NCBI GenBank assembly: GCA_937890045.1
Contig: CALBXV010000304.1
Span: forward strand, 1 to 11,151
Direction: 5' to 3'
From: an uncultured archaeon
GTDB lineage: Archaea > Thermoproteota > Nitrososphaeria > Nitrososphaerales > CALBXV01
Length of the DNA stretch: 11,151 nt
Made by a program: the position numbers and the translations under genes. This document shows positions 1 through 5,642 of this stretch, one piece after another (the first letter of the stretch is position 1; each line of letters starts with the position of its first letter). The notes beneath the pieces were generated by a model. The model had not been told where the DNA came from and ran no database searches. It saw nothing but the letters and a program-made list of their open reading frames with translations.

Positions 1-84
1 CTATGCAGTATTTATGCTTTGGGAATAAATGGATAAAGGCATAGAGATTTGCACAACAATAGAAAAATTAAAGGAGAAATAAAA

Positions 85-474
85 ATGAGTCCAGTATTAA
101 TACATGACAGAGAATATAAAACTGTTGCTGAAAGACTGCATGAAATGTCAACTGATACCGAAGGTAAATATGATTTAGTTACCGAAGTATTAGGTGAAGC
201 TAATGGTGCAGTTTTAATGAAAGCTACATTAACACTTGACAGAGGTATGTTTGTAGGACATGCATATGAAAGAGAAAATGCAGGTTATATAAATAAAACA
301 TCACATGTTGAGAATTGTGAAACATCAGCTATAGGTCGAGCACTAGCAAGTGCAGGCTATGCAGGTAGTGAATTTGCAAGCGCTGATGAAGTGGCAAATG
401 CAATAACACAACAAGGAGAAAAGAAGGAAGTTGTAGAAGACACCACTGACCCATATATAGATGAATCATGGTAG
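85..474 (+). CDS. Conserved small phage protein, candidate ssDNA-binding or annealing protein
   Basis: A 129-residue protein. The start is ATG 85 because AAGGAG at 71-76 lies 8 nt upstream; the frame is open further upstream only through a TTG at 49 with no such site. The core has the pattern GHAYE (residues 58-62), YINKTSHVENCET (68-80), SAIGRALASAGY (81-92) and ASADEVANAI (98-107). I recognise this as a family common in phage replication modules, usually left unnamed. The AIGRALA helix after a small beta-rich domain recalls Erf/Rad52-type annealing proteins, but I cannot prove that relationship. The last 15 residues are acidic and end in an aromatic residue (DESW), as in SSB and T7 gp2.5, whose tails recruit partner enzymes. 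It leads a rightward series that also holds a DnaB-type helicase and a RuvC-like resolvase, which fits a DNA metabolism role. That it is a real gene is near certain; the function is inferred. Confidence 0.85.
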   Translation: MSPVLIHDREYKTVAERLHEMSTDTEGKYDLVTEVLGEANGAVLMKATLTLDRGMFVGHAYERENAGYINKTSHVENCETSAIGRALASAGYAGSEFASADEVANAITQQGEKKEVVEDTTDPYIDESW

Positions 475-695
475 ATTCGTACAGTTACAATCAAATAATC
501 TTTGAGGAAGACGGAATCTATAGTGTAGGATTTAATGATGGTCGTGAATTTAGAAGAATAAAATATGTCGGAACAAAGCTACTGAATGGGAAGTCAATGT
601 TATGCTTCAAGACCGAAGAATCATTAGACTTATCAGTTAATCCTAGCTATGTTTCCTTTTATATAAAACAAGCTAACACAAATAAAAAGGAGTAA
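468..695 (+). CDS. Hypothetical phage protein, 75 residues
   Basis: Starts at ATG 468 inside the last codons of the preceding gene (7-nt overlap) and has no convincing ribosome binding site of its own, so translation is probably coupled to the upstream gene. The protein is predicted mostly beta: short strands alternate with turns (EEDGIYSVGFNDGREFRRIKYVG, split at residues 13-25 and 26-35), which suggests a small barrel or SH3-like fold. There is no signal peptide, membrane helix or metal site. I do not recognise the family. The next gene follows after 5 nt, so the three genes from 85 to 973 are very likely one transcript. Confidence 0.7.
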   Translation: MVDSYSYNQIIFEEDGIYSVGFNDGREFRRIKYVGTKLLNGKSMLCFKTEESLDLSVNPSYVSFYIKQANTNKKE

Positions 696-700
696 CCTAT

Positions 701-973
701 ATGGGTGTACTAACAGCAAACGACCTTGAATCACTGCAAAAGGCAGGTATTGTCAATGACAAAACTGCCCAAGGCATAAAAGATAAAGGTCTAGCAAGTA
801 ATGCTCGTCGAGCTACTAAACGGTTCATGAAAACAAAAAATGGCAAATGGGTATCACCAACTCTATATTTTAGAGGTGGGATAGATACTGAGCCATCAGT
901 TAAAATGAACGAGTTAAAACAGAAGTTTAATGAGCTCGTTAAGGAATATACTACTACCAATACAGGTAAGTAG
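701..973 (+). CDS. Hypothetical phage protein, 90 residues
   Basis: ATG 701 is preceded by AAAGGAG at 686-692 with 8 nt spacing, a strong start. The N-terminal part (residues 5-30) looks helical and has a spaced hydrophobic pattern (LTANDLESLQKAGIV), like small helix-turn-helix or helical hairpin domains. The middle (35-55) is basic with aromatic residues (RRATKRFMKTKNGKWV), and the C-terminal part (65-85) is an amphipathic helix. The basic middle would suit nucleic acid binding, but no named domain is evident. It is the last gene before the longest non-coding gap of the rightward block (974-1097), which holds the foldable element described separately. Confidence 0.75.
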   Translation: MGVLTANDLESLQKAGIVNDKTAQGIKDKGLASNARRATKRFMKTKNGKWVSPTLYFRGGIDTEPSVKMNELKQKFNELVKEYTTTNTGK

Positions 974-988
974 TTAACATATATAGAT

Positions 989-1072
989 GCAGGCTATTAA
1001 AAGCGATGCTAATAGGCTTTCAGTAGAAAGTGATTGGACTGGCATAAGGTGGTTCGCTACCTTTAGCCTGTA
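989..1072 (+). ncRNA. Candidate tRNA-like cloverleaf RNA in the gap 974-1097
   Basis: The gap can form a four-helix cloverleaf. P1 is GCAGGCT (989-995) with AGCCTGT (1065-1071), 7 pairs including one G-U, followed by A1072 where a tRNA has its discriminator base. P2 is ATTA (996-999) with TAAT (1010-1013). P3 is GCTTTC (1016-1021) with GAAAGT (1026-1031) around an AGTA loop. P4 is AAGGTGG (1046-1052) with CTACCTT (1057-1063) around a TTCG loop. Counting back from P1, GGTTCG falls exactly where a tRNA has G52-G57 of the T arm. It is not a valid tRNA: T8, A14, the D-loop GG and A58 are missing, the canonical T stem contains a mismatch and wobbles, and there is no 7-nt anticodon loop. It may be a decayed tRNA, a structured leader of the next gene, or a new RNA. 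The pairings are seen; the function is unknown. Confidence 0.4.
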
Positions 1073-1097
1073 TTTATATAAAAAAGGGATAATGATA

Positions 1098-1319
1098 ATG
1101 ATATTAAAGATGAGAGAGTATATATTAAGTATTCCAAGCAGTGCCCATAGTGATATCAATTATGTTAGTTTAACTGCATATAACATATCAGATGCAATAG
1201 ATAAATTTAGTAAAGAATATCCAGTACTATCAAGAAAGTATGTATTAGATAATATAGAAGACTTAACAGAGATTGAAGAAAATCAGGACATTTCAGTAAA
1301 CTATGACGAAATCTTCTAA
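1098..1319 (+). CDS. Hypothetical phage protein, 73 residues
   Basis: I chose ATG 1098 because the AAAAAAGGG stretch ending at 1088 lies 9 nt upstream. ATG 1092 is in frame but only 3 nt from the GGG, and ATG 1110 is a weaker alternative. An upstream in-frame ATG at 987 would translate through the structured element at 989-1072 and has no ribosome binding site, so I reject it. The protein is acidic, with a helical middle (SDAIDKFSKEYP, residues 31-42) and an acidic tail (IEDLTEIEENQD). There is no recognisable domain. Its 3' end overlaps the next gene by 17 nt. Confidence 0.65.
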   Translation: MILKMREYILSIPSSAHSDINYVSLTAYNISDAIDKFSKEYPVLSRKYVLDNIEDLTEIEENQDISVNYDEIF

Positions 1320-1620
1320 AAAAGAAAAATTATATTCTATAGAAGACGATATAGAAAACTATTTAGAACTTAGAAATGGCTGGTGGTGTTATTGTAGTCT
1401 GCGTGGAGGCGTATCATCACTTCATAATAGAACTAGGATACATGCTCAAAAAGCAAAAGCCGATCCTAAATTATGTCCCAAATGTAATTATGTTTGGGCA
1501 AGAGAATATTGTGCTTCAACAAAAACTTCTAATTCAGTAATACTAACTGATTTTCCAAAGTATAAATTGAACAAAGAAGTGTGCATGTTCTGTATACAAG
1601 ACAATGTATCGAAAAAGTAA
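1303..1620 (+). CDS. Small zinc-ribbon protein
   Basis: A 105-residue protein with two cysteine knuckles, CPKC (58-61) and CMFC (94-97), spaced as in a zinc ribbon. Three more cysteines (29, 31 and 70) could be further ligands. The N-terminus is lysine-rich (TKSSKKEK). Zinc ribbons of this size in phages often bind nucleic acid or act as adaptors for host proteins such as RNA polymerase, but nothing here fixes the role. ATG 1303 lies inside the upstream gene (17-nt overlap) and lacks a clear ribosome binding site, so coupled translation is likely. There is no membrane segment or signal peptide. Family unrecognised. Confidence 0.75.
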   Translation: MTKSSKKEKLYSIEDDIENYLELRNGWWCYCSLRGGVSSLHNRTRIHAQKAKADPKLCPKCNYVWAREYCASTKTSNSVILTDFPKYKLNKEVCMFCIQDNVSKK

Positions 1621-1671
1621 AGAAAATCGATTCTACATACCAAATATCAACAAATAGAGGTATTACAAATA

Positions 1672-1833
1672 ATGAACGATGTACAAACATTACTAAATTT
1701 AATAAACAGCTTAAAAGATGTTGGAATTAATACATATGAGTTCATAATAATGATAATATTTATTATATCTAAATATTCTTTTTATGGACTTGTAGTTTAT
1801 TTATTGTATTCATATTCAAGGAGAGAGAAATAA
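1672..1833 (+). CDS. Short single-helix membrane peptide, 53 residues
   Basis: ATG 1672 follows AGAGG (1656-1660) by 11 nt. The product has a polar N-terminal part (MNDVQTLLNLINSLKDVGIN), then a strongly hydrophobic stretch from about residue 24 to 48 (EFIIMIIFIISKYSFYGLVV and on), and a basic end (SRREK). The stretch could span the membrane once, or twice as a tight hairpin broken near the SKY. The basic end would favour a cytoplasmic C-terminus. Small phage proteins of this shape include holin-like and superinfection-exclusion proteins, but position among early genes and size alone do not decide. The gene fills what would otherwise be a 234-base gap (1621-1854). Confidence 0.6.
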   Translation: MNDVQTLLNLINSLKDVGINTYEFIIMIIFIISKYSFYGLVVYLLYSYSRREK

Positions 1834-1854
1834 AAATAACAAAGAATAACTGTT

Positions 1855-2073
1855 ATGTATAGTGTTGAAGGAACGATAAAATTAAAAATCAGTAGGAGAG
1901 AATTTGAATTATTATTAAATTCTGTACAGCTGACAATATCGGAACTTAAGAATAGAAGCGATAACTTAGATTTATATAAAAAGTTGCTAGGGGACTTAAT
2001 ATATGTCGAAAAGCAGTGGAAAGAAAAAGAAGAAGAATACTATAGAAATCAAGAAACTAAAACCAGGGGATAA
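1855..2073 (+). CDS. Hypothetical phage protein, helical, 72 residues
   Basis: ATG 1855 has only a weak AAAG-type site upstream. The protein begins with a short beta segment (VEGTIKLKIS) and continues as a long amphipathic, probably coiled helix (residues 15-70) with a highly charged end (VEKQWKEKEEEYYRNQE). No enzyme motif is present. The last 71 nt are read in another frame as the start of the next gene; that stretch is A-rich and purine-rich, so both frames give Lys/Glu-rich sequence. Family unrecognised. The pattern of an opening strand followed by a Leu/Ile-spaced helix makes it believable as a gene. Confidence 0.6.
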   Translation: MYSVEGTIKLKISRREFELLLNSVQLTISELKNRSDNLDLYKKLLGDLIYVEKQWKEKEEEYYRNQETKTRG

Positions 2074-2314
2074 ATTTGAACTATCTTCCACAAATGGGCT
2101 TAAAGGCGTCGTATTACATATTTCTGACATGGAGACAAGTGTGTATTGGTATTCTATACCTGATCACTGGTTTAAAAAGAATTATAATGAAGAAACGTTA
2201 ATAGATGAAAATGGAAATCATTATGAAGGTCTCGATATATATTTTTATAAAAAAAAGACACCAATATCATCTGAAACCACAGTAACGAAAATAACAAATA
2301 ACGGGACTACATAA
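2003..2314 (+). CDS. Hypothetical phage protein, 103 residues
   Basis: ATG 2003 is well supported by AGGGGA (1989-1994) with 8 nt spacing, although it lies inside the preceding gene. The N-terminus is a basic tail (SKSSGKKKKKNT). It is followed by what looks like a small beta barrel: LKPGDKFELSS (19-29), GLKGVVLHIS (32-41) and METSVYWYS (43-51). The opening 'lysine-leucine-x-proline-glycine-aspartate' followed by a Gly-Val-Val strand is common in small OB- or SH3-like phage proteins, but no named family can be given. The C-terminus is Thr-rich and probably disordered. The next small gene begins 8 nt after the stop. Confidence 0.7.
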   Translation: MSKSSGKKKKKNTIEIKKLKPGDKFELSSTNGLKGVVLHISDMETSVYWYSIPDHWFKKNYNEETLIDENGNHYEGLDIYFYKKKTPISSETTVTKITNNGTT

Positions 2315-2322
2315 ATTTAACA

Positions 2323-2463
2323 ATGCCAAATAAAAAAGCAAAAGATCGGAAGCGTAAAAAGCGTAAATTAAACGAATGGCTAAAACGCAACGGCAGAACA
2401 TCTAAACAAGTTAAAAAAAGGAGAACAAAGGATGCAACAGGAAATAAAGGCTTCAACATTTGA
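2323..2463 (+). CDS. Very basic 46-residue peptide
   Basis: Reads from ATG 2323 to TGA 2461-2463. Twenty of 46 residues are Lys or Arg (13 K, 7 R) against three acidic ones, starting MPNKKAKDRKRKKRKLNEWL. Short basic peptides with this MPNKKAK-type opening are frequent in phage genomes, and their charge suggests binding to DNA, RNA or an acidic partner. The ribosome binding site is weak (ACGGGA about 20 nt upstream), so it may depend on coupling with the upstream gene, whose stop is 8 nt before. Its last 32 nt overlap the start of the DUF932-like gene, including that gene's ribosome binding site. Function unknown. Confidence 0.55.
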   Translation: MPNKKAKDRKRKKRKLNEWLKRNGRTSKQVKKRRTKDATGNKGFNI

Positions 2464-3208
2464 AGTGGCTGAAGTTCCAATCAAATACGAAGGACTTGTA
2501 AACCCAGAAGACTACAAGTTCGTAGTTAACACGAAAACTTGTGAAATAATAAGCTGTATGACTAAAGATTACAGACTTGTTAGTAATCAAGAAGTAATAG
2601 ACAAATCCCTTCCACATATTGAAAAAAGAGGTGGTGTACTTACTGAATGTATGATGTTTGGCAATGGAGCTAGAACATCTTGGACATTTCAGTTCAAAGA
2701 TCATCCCGTAACAATACAGAACGATATACTGTATCCACAGCTAAACATAAGAAATAGTTATGACGGTTCAGCAATGGTTTCAGTACTTGGTGGTGTATAC
2801 AGATTAGTATGTTCTAATGGAGCAATTATCGGTAAGATATTTGAATCACATTCCGAAAGACATACAATATGGAATACCAACTTAGGCAATGGTCTTATTG
2901 GTGACATGGTTGAGAAAACTATAGACAGTATGGAAAATGTATTTACTAAAGAATTTCCAGTATTGTTCAATACCATGATAAAAGATAAGGATATAGTAAA
3001 AGTCATAGAAAAACTGCCTTCTAAATATAATGAAGATGCAGTGAACTATGTACTTGCCCACAAACCAAAGACATACTGGGACTTATTCAATGTTTGCACA
3101 TGGATACTTACTCATCGTGCAAATAGGGGCCATGAAACAACTCATAAGTTAGAAACGGAAATATACCATTTTATTCGTAAAATGGTTCCTAACATAGCTG
3201 AGGCATAA
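2432..3208 (+). CDS. DUF932-like phage protein
   Basis: A 258-residue protein. The start is ATG 2432, with AAAAAGGAG ending at 2422. Recognisable DUF932-type segments are an N-terminal strand region (YKFVVNTKTCEIISCMTKDY, 28-47), NSYDGS (108-113), the RLVCSNG block (124-130) with following Arg/His residues (SERHT), and a C-terminal helical HR-x6-H-x3-H pattern (HRANRGHETTHK). DUF932 proteins are found in phages and plasmids, often beside replication and recombination genes; their biochemical role is not settled. The length is close to that of other phage members. The stop is followed after 2 nt by the methylase gene, so the two are co-translated or at least co-transcribed. Family assignment is fairly confident; I give no function. 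Confidence 0.75.
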   Translation: MQQEIKASTFEVAEVPIKYEGLVNPEDYKFVVNTKTCEIISCMTKDYRLVSNQEVIDKSLPHIEKRGGVLTECMMFGNGARTSWTFQFKDHPVTIQNDILYPQLNIRNSYDGSAMVSVLGGVYRLVCSNGAIIGKIFESHSERHTIWNTNLGNGLIGDMVEKTIDSMENVFTKEFPVLFNTMIKDKDIVKVIEKLPSKYNEDAVNYVLAHKPKTYWDLFNVCTWILTHRANRGHETTHKLETEIYHFIRKMVPNIAEA

Positions 3209-3210
3209 TC

Positions 3211-4050
3211 ATGGCTCACGTAGGGTTTGAACGGTGCCCTGTGGTAATACCTTACTATGGGGGGAAATGGGAACTTTCCAAACAGCTAGTGCCCATGATT
3301 CCTCCTCATAGTAGGTATATAGAAATGTTCGCAGGTGGTCTTAGCATGTACTTTAGAAAGCAAAAAGCAGACATAAGTATCGTGAATGATCTTGATAATG
3401 ATATAGTAAATTTGTATATTTCAGTACTCGAAAGGTTCGATAAATTTAGCGAATATATTTATTTGCTACCTCGTTCACGAAAGCTGTTTGAAGACTTCAG
3501 AAAGGAAGTAATGACAACAAAATCTGATATACAGATGCCTGATCCACGCAGAGCAGCTATATATTATTATGTCATTAAAAACTCTTTCAATAAGAATCCA
3601 TACAATCCATTTACAAAGAGTGAAAAGCGTGGAATATGGACATCTGAACTTGTTGAAGAGGTTAGATGGTCAAAGAAACAGCTGGATGGTGTTATAGTAG
3701 AAAATTTAGACTTTAAAGAACTTGTAAATCGATACGAACCAAGAACAGATGATTTTTGGTATATGGACCCACCGTATGTAGTAGCCGGTGAGAAGAAAGA
3801 CTACTACTTTCACGACTTCACAATGGATATGCATAACGAATTAGTTGAACTCTGTCATAAAATAAATTTGTGTGATGCAAAATTTATGGTTAGTTACGAT
3901 GACAGGAATGAAGTTAGGGAGTTATATAATGGATATAAGATAAATGAAATTAAATGCATATACTCTGGAGCAGCTGACAAAAAAGAAAGGACAGAACTGG
4001 TAATAACAAACTATGAGCCGCCAATATACAAACAAACAACAATCTTCTAA
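3211..4050 (+). CDS. D12-class (Dam-like) adenine-N6 DNA methyltransferase
   Basis: A 279-residue enzyme that transfers a methyl group from S-adenosylmethionine to N6 of adenine in DNA. Motif X is YYGGKW (15-20). Motif I is the SAM-binding YIEMFAGGLS (37-45). A motif II-like acidic loop follows the strand (IVNDLDNDIVNLY, 57-69). The catalytic motif IV is DPPY (186-189). The order X-I-target recognition-IV is that of the alpha or Dam class. The stretch between 70 and 180 should hold the target recognition part. A TGAGG site (3199-3203) lies 7 nt before ATG 3211. No restriction endonuclease gene adjoins it, so it is probably an orphan phage methylase, used for protection from host restriction or for marking phage DNA. 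The target site cannot be read from sequence; GATC sites are common in the window, so Dam-like specificity is possible. Confidence 0.92.
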   Translation: MAHVGFERCPVVIPYYGGKWELSKQLVPMIPPHSRYIEMFAGGLSMYFRKQKADISIVNDLDNDIVNLYISVLERFDKFSEYIYLLPRSRKLFEDFRKEVMTTKSDIQMPDPRRAAIYYYVIKNSFNKNPYNPFTKSEKRGIWTSELVEEVRWSKKQLDGVIVENLDFKELVNRYEPRTDDFWYMDPPYVVAGEKKDYYFHDFTMDMHNELVELCHKINLCDAKFMVSYDDRNEVRELYNGYKINEIKCIYSGAADKKERTELVITNYEPPIYKQTTIF

Positions 4051-4051
4051 C

Positions 4052-4055
4052 GGAG
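4052..4055 (+). promoter_or_regulatory. Ribosome binding site that decides the helicase start
   Basis: GGAG directly after the methylase stop (4048-4050), 11 nt before ATG 4067. The alternative in-frame ATG 4013 has no such site and would add 18 low-complexity residues (MSRQYTNKQQSSNGDITP) encoded inside the methylase gene. The residues after 4067 lead straight into the conserved DnaB N-terminal segment, so 4067 is preferred. Confidence 0.65.
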
Positions 4056-4066
4056 ACATTACACCA

Positions 4067-5398
4067 ATGAGAAATATAGATGGTGCACAACCAAATAACT
4101 TCGAGGCTGAACAAGCTGTATTAGGTGCTGTATTACTAGGAGGTACTAATACTTTTGAATTAGCTAATGGATGGATAAAGAATATACAGGCATTCTATCA
4201 TGGAGATCATAAGACAATATGGAAGTCAATGCAGGTTCTTTATAAGCAGCATGAAGTGTTAGATGCTGTAACTATATCTAATGAGGCTAGAAAGTATTTA
4301 GAACCACATGATAATAACAAACATATGGCTTATTACATCACTGGATTATATGAATCATGCCCATCAGCTCAAACAGTTGAAGAATATGCTAAGATAGTCT
4401 GGGAACGGTATATAAAGCGTGAAGCAATAAGATCAGCTAGGTTACTTGCTAGGGCAGCTGAAGATAATACTAAAACAATAACTGAGGTTTTATATAGGCA
4501 TGAAAGATTTGCAGAAGAATTAAGAAACTTAGAACCTACGACAATTGTTGATGTTGTTAATATAATTGATGATACACTGGATCATATAGAGCGTAAGGAT
4601 AATATTATACCATTTGGTATTGAATTTTTAGATAGAGCAGCTGGTGGTATGACTAGGCAAGAGCTTACAGTTATCGGAGGTAGACCAGGTCATGGTAAGT
4701 CAACACTTATGATTAATATAGTAAGCCATTTAATAGATGGTGGATATAAGGTAATGCTATTTAATCGTGAAATGTCTAATACTGAGATGATGAAGAAGCT
4801 CTTATGTATGGAGTCGCAGAAGTTGGACTATGATAAAGTAAGAAGACATGAGCTTGGTAAAGATGATAATCTCGAACTATTAGATGTAGCTGAAAGAACA
4901 AAAGAAAAGTATACTAACTTAATGATGTATGATAGTATAAGGACATTACCTGAGAGTTTACGTGAAGTAAATAGACATAAACCTGATGTTGTCATAGATG
5001 ATTATATACAGCTTATTGATATGGAAGGAACAGCTGATCAAAGAAGGCTAGAAGTTGAGAAGATAATGTACGAATATAAGTGGTTGTGTAAAAAGATTAA
5101 TTGCAGTGCTATACTTATTAGTCAGCTAAATAGAGAAATTGAACGCAGAGATGATCCAGTACCACAGATGTCAGACTTTGCAGAGTCAGGAGCTATAGAA
5201 CAAACTGCTGAAATGGCAGCTTTTGTATATTATCCATTTAGCACTGACCCTGAGATGTATGATAGGTTTGAATCAAGAATTATAGTTGCTAAATCAAGAT
5301 ATGGCAACATTGGTAGGTTTGTGGTAGGATATGATGGTAACGTATGTACTTTCTTTGAAAGTATAAATGAAGCGAGAAATGGCAGAATTAACTGGTAA
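4067..5398 (+). CDS. DnaB-type replicative DNA helicase
   Basis: A 443-residue ring helicase expected to unwind duplex DNA 5' to 3' at the phage fork and to contact a primase. The N-terminal DnaB domain starts with NNFEAEQAVLGAVLLGG (10-26) and runs to about residue 115. The RecA-like motor follows. The Walker A motif is GGRPGHGKST (204-213). The FNREM segment (232-236) carries the probable catalytic Glu235. Walker B is VVIDDYIQLI (308-317). The H3 motif is SQLNREIERR (352-361). The FAESGAIEQTAE block (371-382) and KSRYGNIG (409-416), with the likely arginine finger region, complete the set. Length is normal for DnaB. No helicase loader or primase gene is visible in the window, so the phage may encode them elsewhere or borrow the host's. 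The 3' end overlaps the next gene by 32 nt. Confidence 0.95.
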   Translation: MRNIDGAQPNNFEAEQAVLGAVLLGGTNTFELANGWIKNIQAFYHGDHKTIWKSMQVLYKQHEVLDAVTISNEARKYLEPHDNNKHMAYYITGLYESCPSAQTVEEYAKIVWERYIKREAIRSARLLARAAEDNTKTITEVLYRHERFAEELRNLEPTTIVDVVNIIDDTLDHIERKDNIIPFGIEFLDRAAGGMTRQELTVIGGRPGHGKSTLMINIVSHLIDGGYKVMLFNREMSNTEMMKKLLCMESQKLDYDKVRRHELGKDDNLELLDVAERTKEKYTNLMMYDSIRTLPESLREVNRHKPDVVIDDYIQLIDMEGTADQRRLEVEKIMYEYKWLCKKINCSAILISQLNREIERRDDPVPQMSDFAESGAIEQTAEMAAFVYYPFSTDPEMYDRFESRIIVAKSRYGNIGRFVVGYDGNVCTFFESINEARNGRINW

Positions 5399-5642
5399 AT
5401 ACATGCTACCTGTATTGATTCTAAAGAATAACAATGCTATTACAAAAAAATGCAGAATGTGTGGAAAAGAAATACTTTATAAGAAACAGTACTATTATAC
5501 TAGCCCAATATCTGGAACTAAGTTAACAGTATGCAGAGATTGTGGAATAAGAGAATACTATGGTAGTAAAGGTAAGTATATTAAAAAGTATAAGAGAGAT
5601 GTAACTAATAAGAAAGTATTTGGTGTTGATGAAAATGATTAA
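5367..5642 (+). CDS. Small zinc-ribbon protein between helicase and resolvase
   Basis: Up to 91 residues. Two CxxC knuckles, CRMC (29-32) and CRDC (56-59), separated by a strand-turn-strand region rich in Tyr, form a typical zinc ribbon. The C-terminal third is very basic (GSKGKYIKKYKRDVTNKK), suitable for DNA or RNA contact. The start is uncertain: ATG 5367, ATG 5379 and ATG 5403 are all in frame and none has a good ribosome binding site; the first two lie inside the helicase gene. All choices keep both knuckles. Its 3' end overlaps the RuvC-like gene by 14 nt. Position between helicase and resolvase suggests a DNA-processing accessory protein, but this is guilt by association. Confidence 0.75.
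   Translation: MKREMAELTGKYMLPVLILKNNNAITKKCRMCGKEILYKKQYYYTSPISGTKLTVCRDCGIREYYGSKGKYIKKYKRDVTNKKVFGVDEND

Noticed and set aside
989..1072. A functional canonical tRNA gene
   Set aside because: T8, A14, the D-loop GG pair and A58 are absent, the T stem has a mismatch and wobbles, and the central hairpin has a 4- or 6-nt loop instead of a 7-nt anticodon loop. I report it only as a tRNA-like fold.
1034..1076. Promoter with TTGGAC and TATTTA boxes
   Set aside because: The spacing between the boxes is about 31 bases, far from 17, and the region is better explained by RNA folding.
987..1097. N-terminal extension of the 73-residue protein from ATG 987
   Set aside because: No ribosome binding site before 987, and the extension would translate a strongly foldable stretch. 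A site fits ATG 1098.
4013..4066. Upstream start for the helicase at ATG 4013
   Set aside because: No ribosome binding site, low-complexity residues, and it lies inside the methylase gene. GGAG at 4052-4055 supports ATG 4067.
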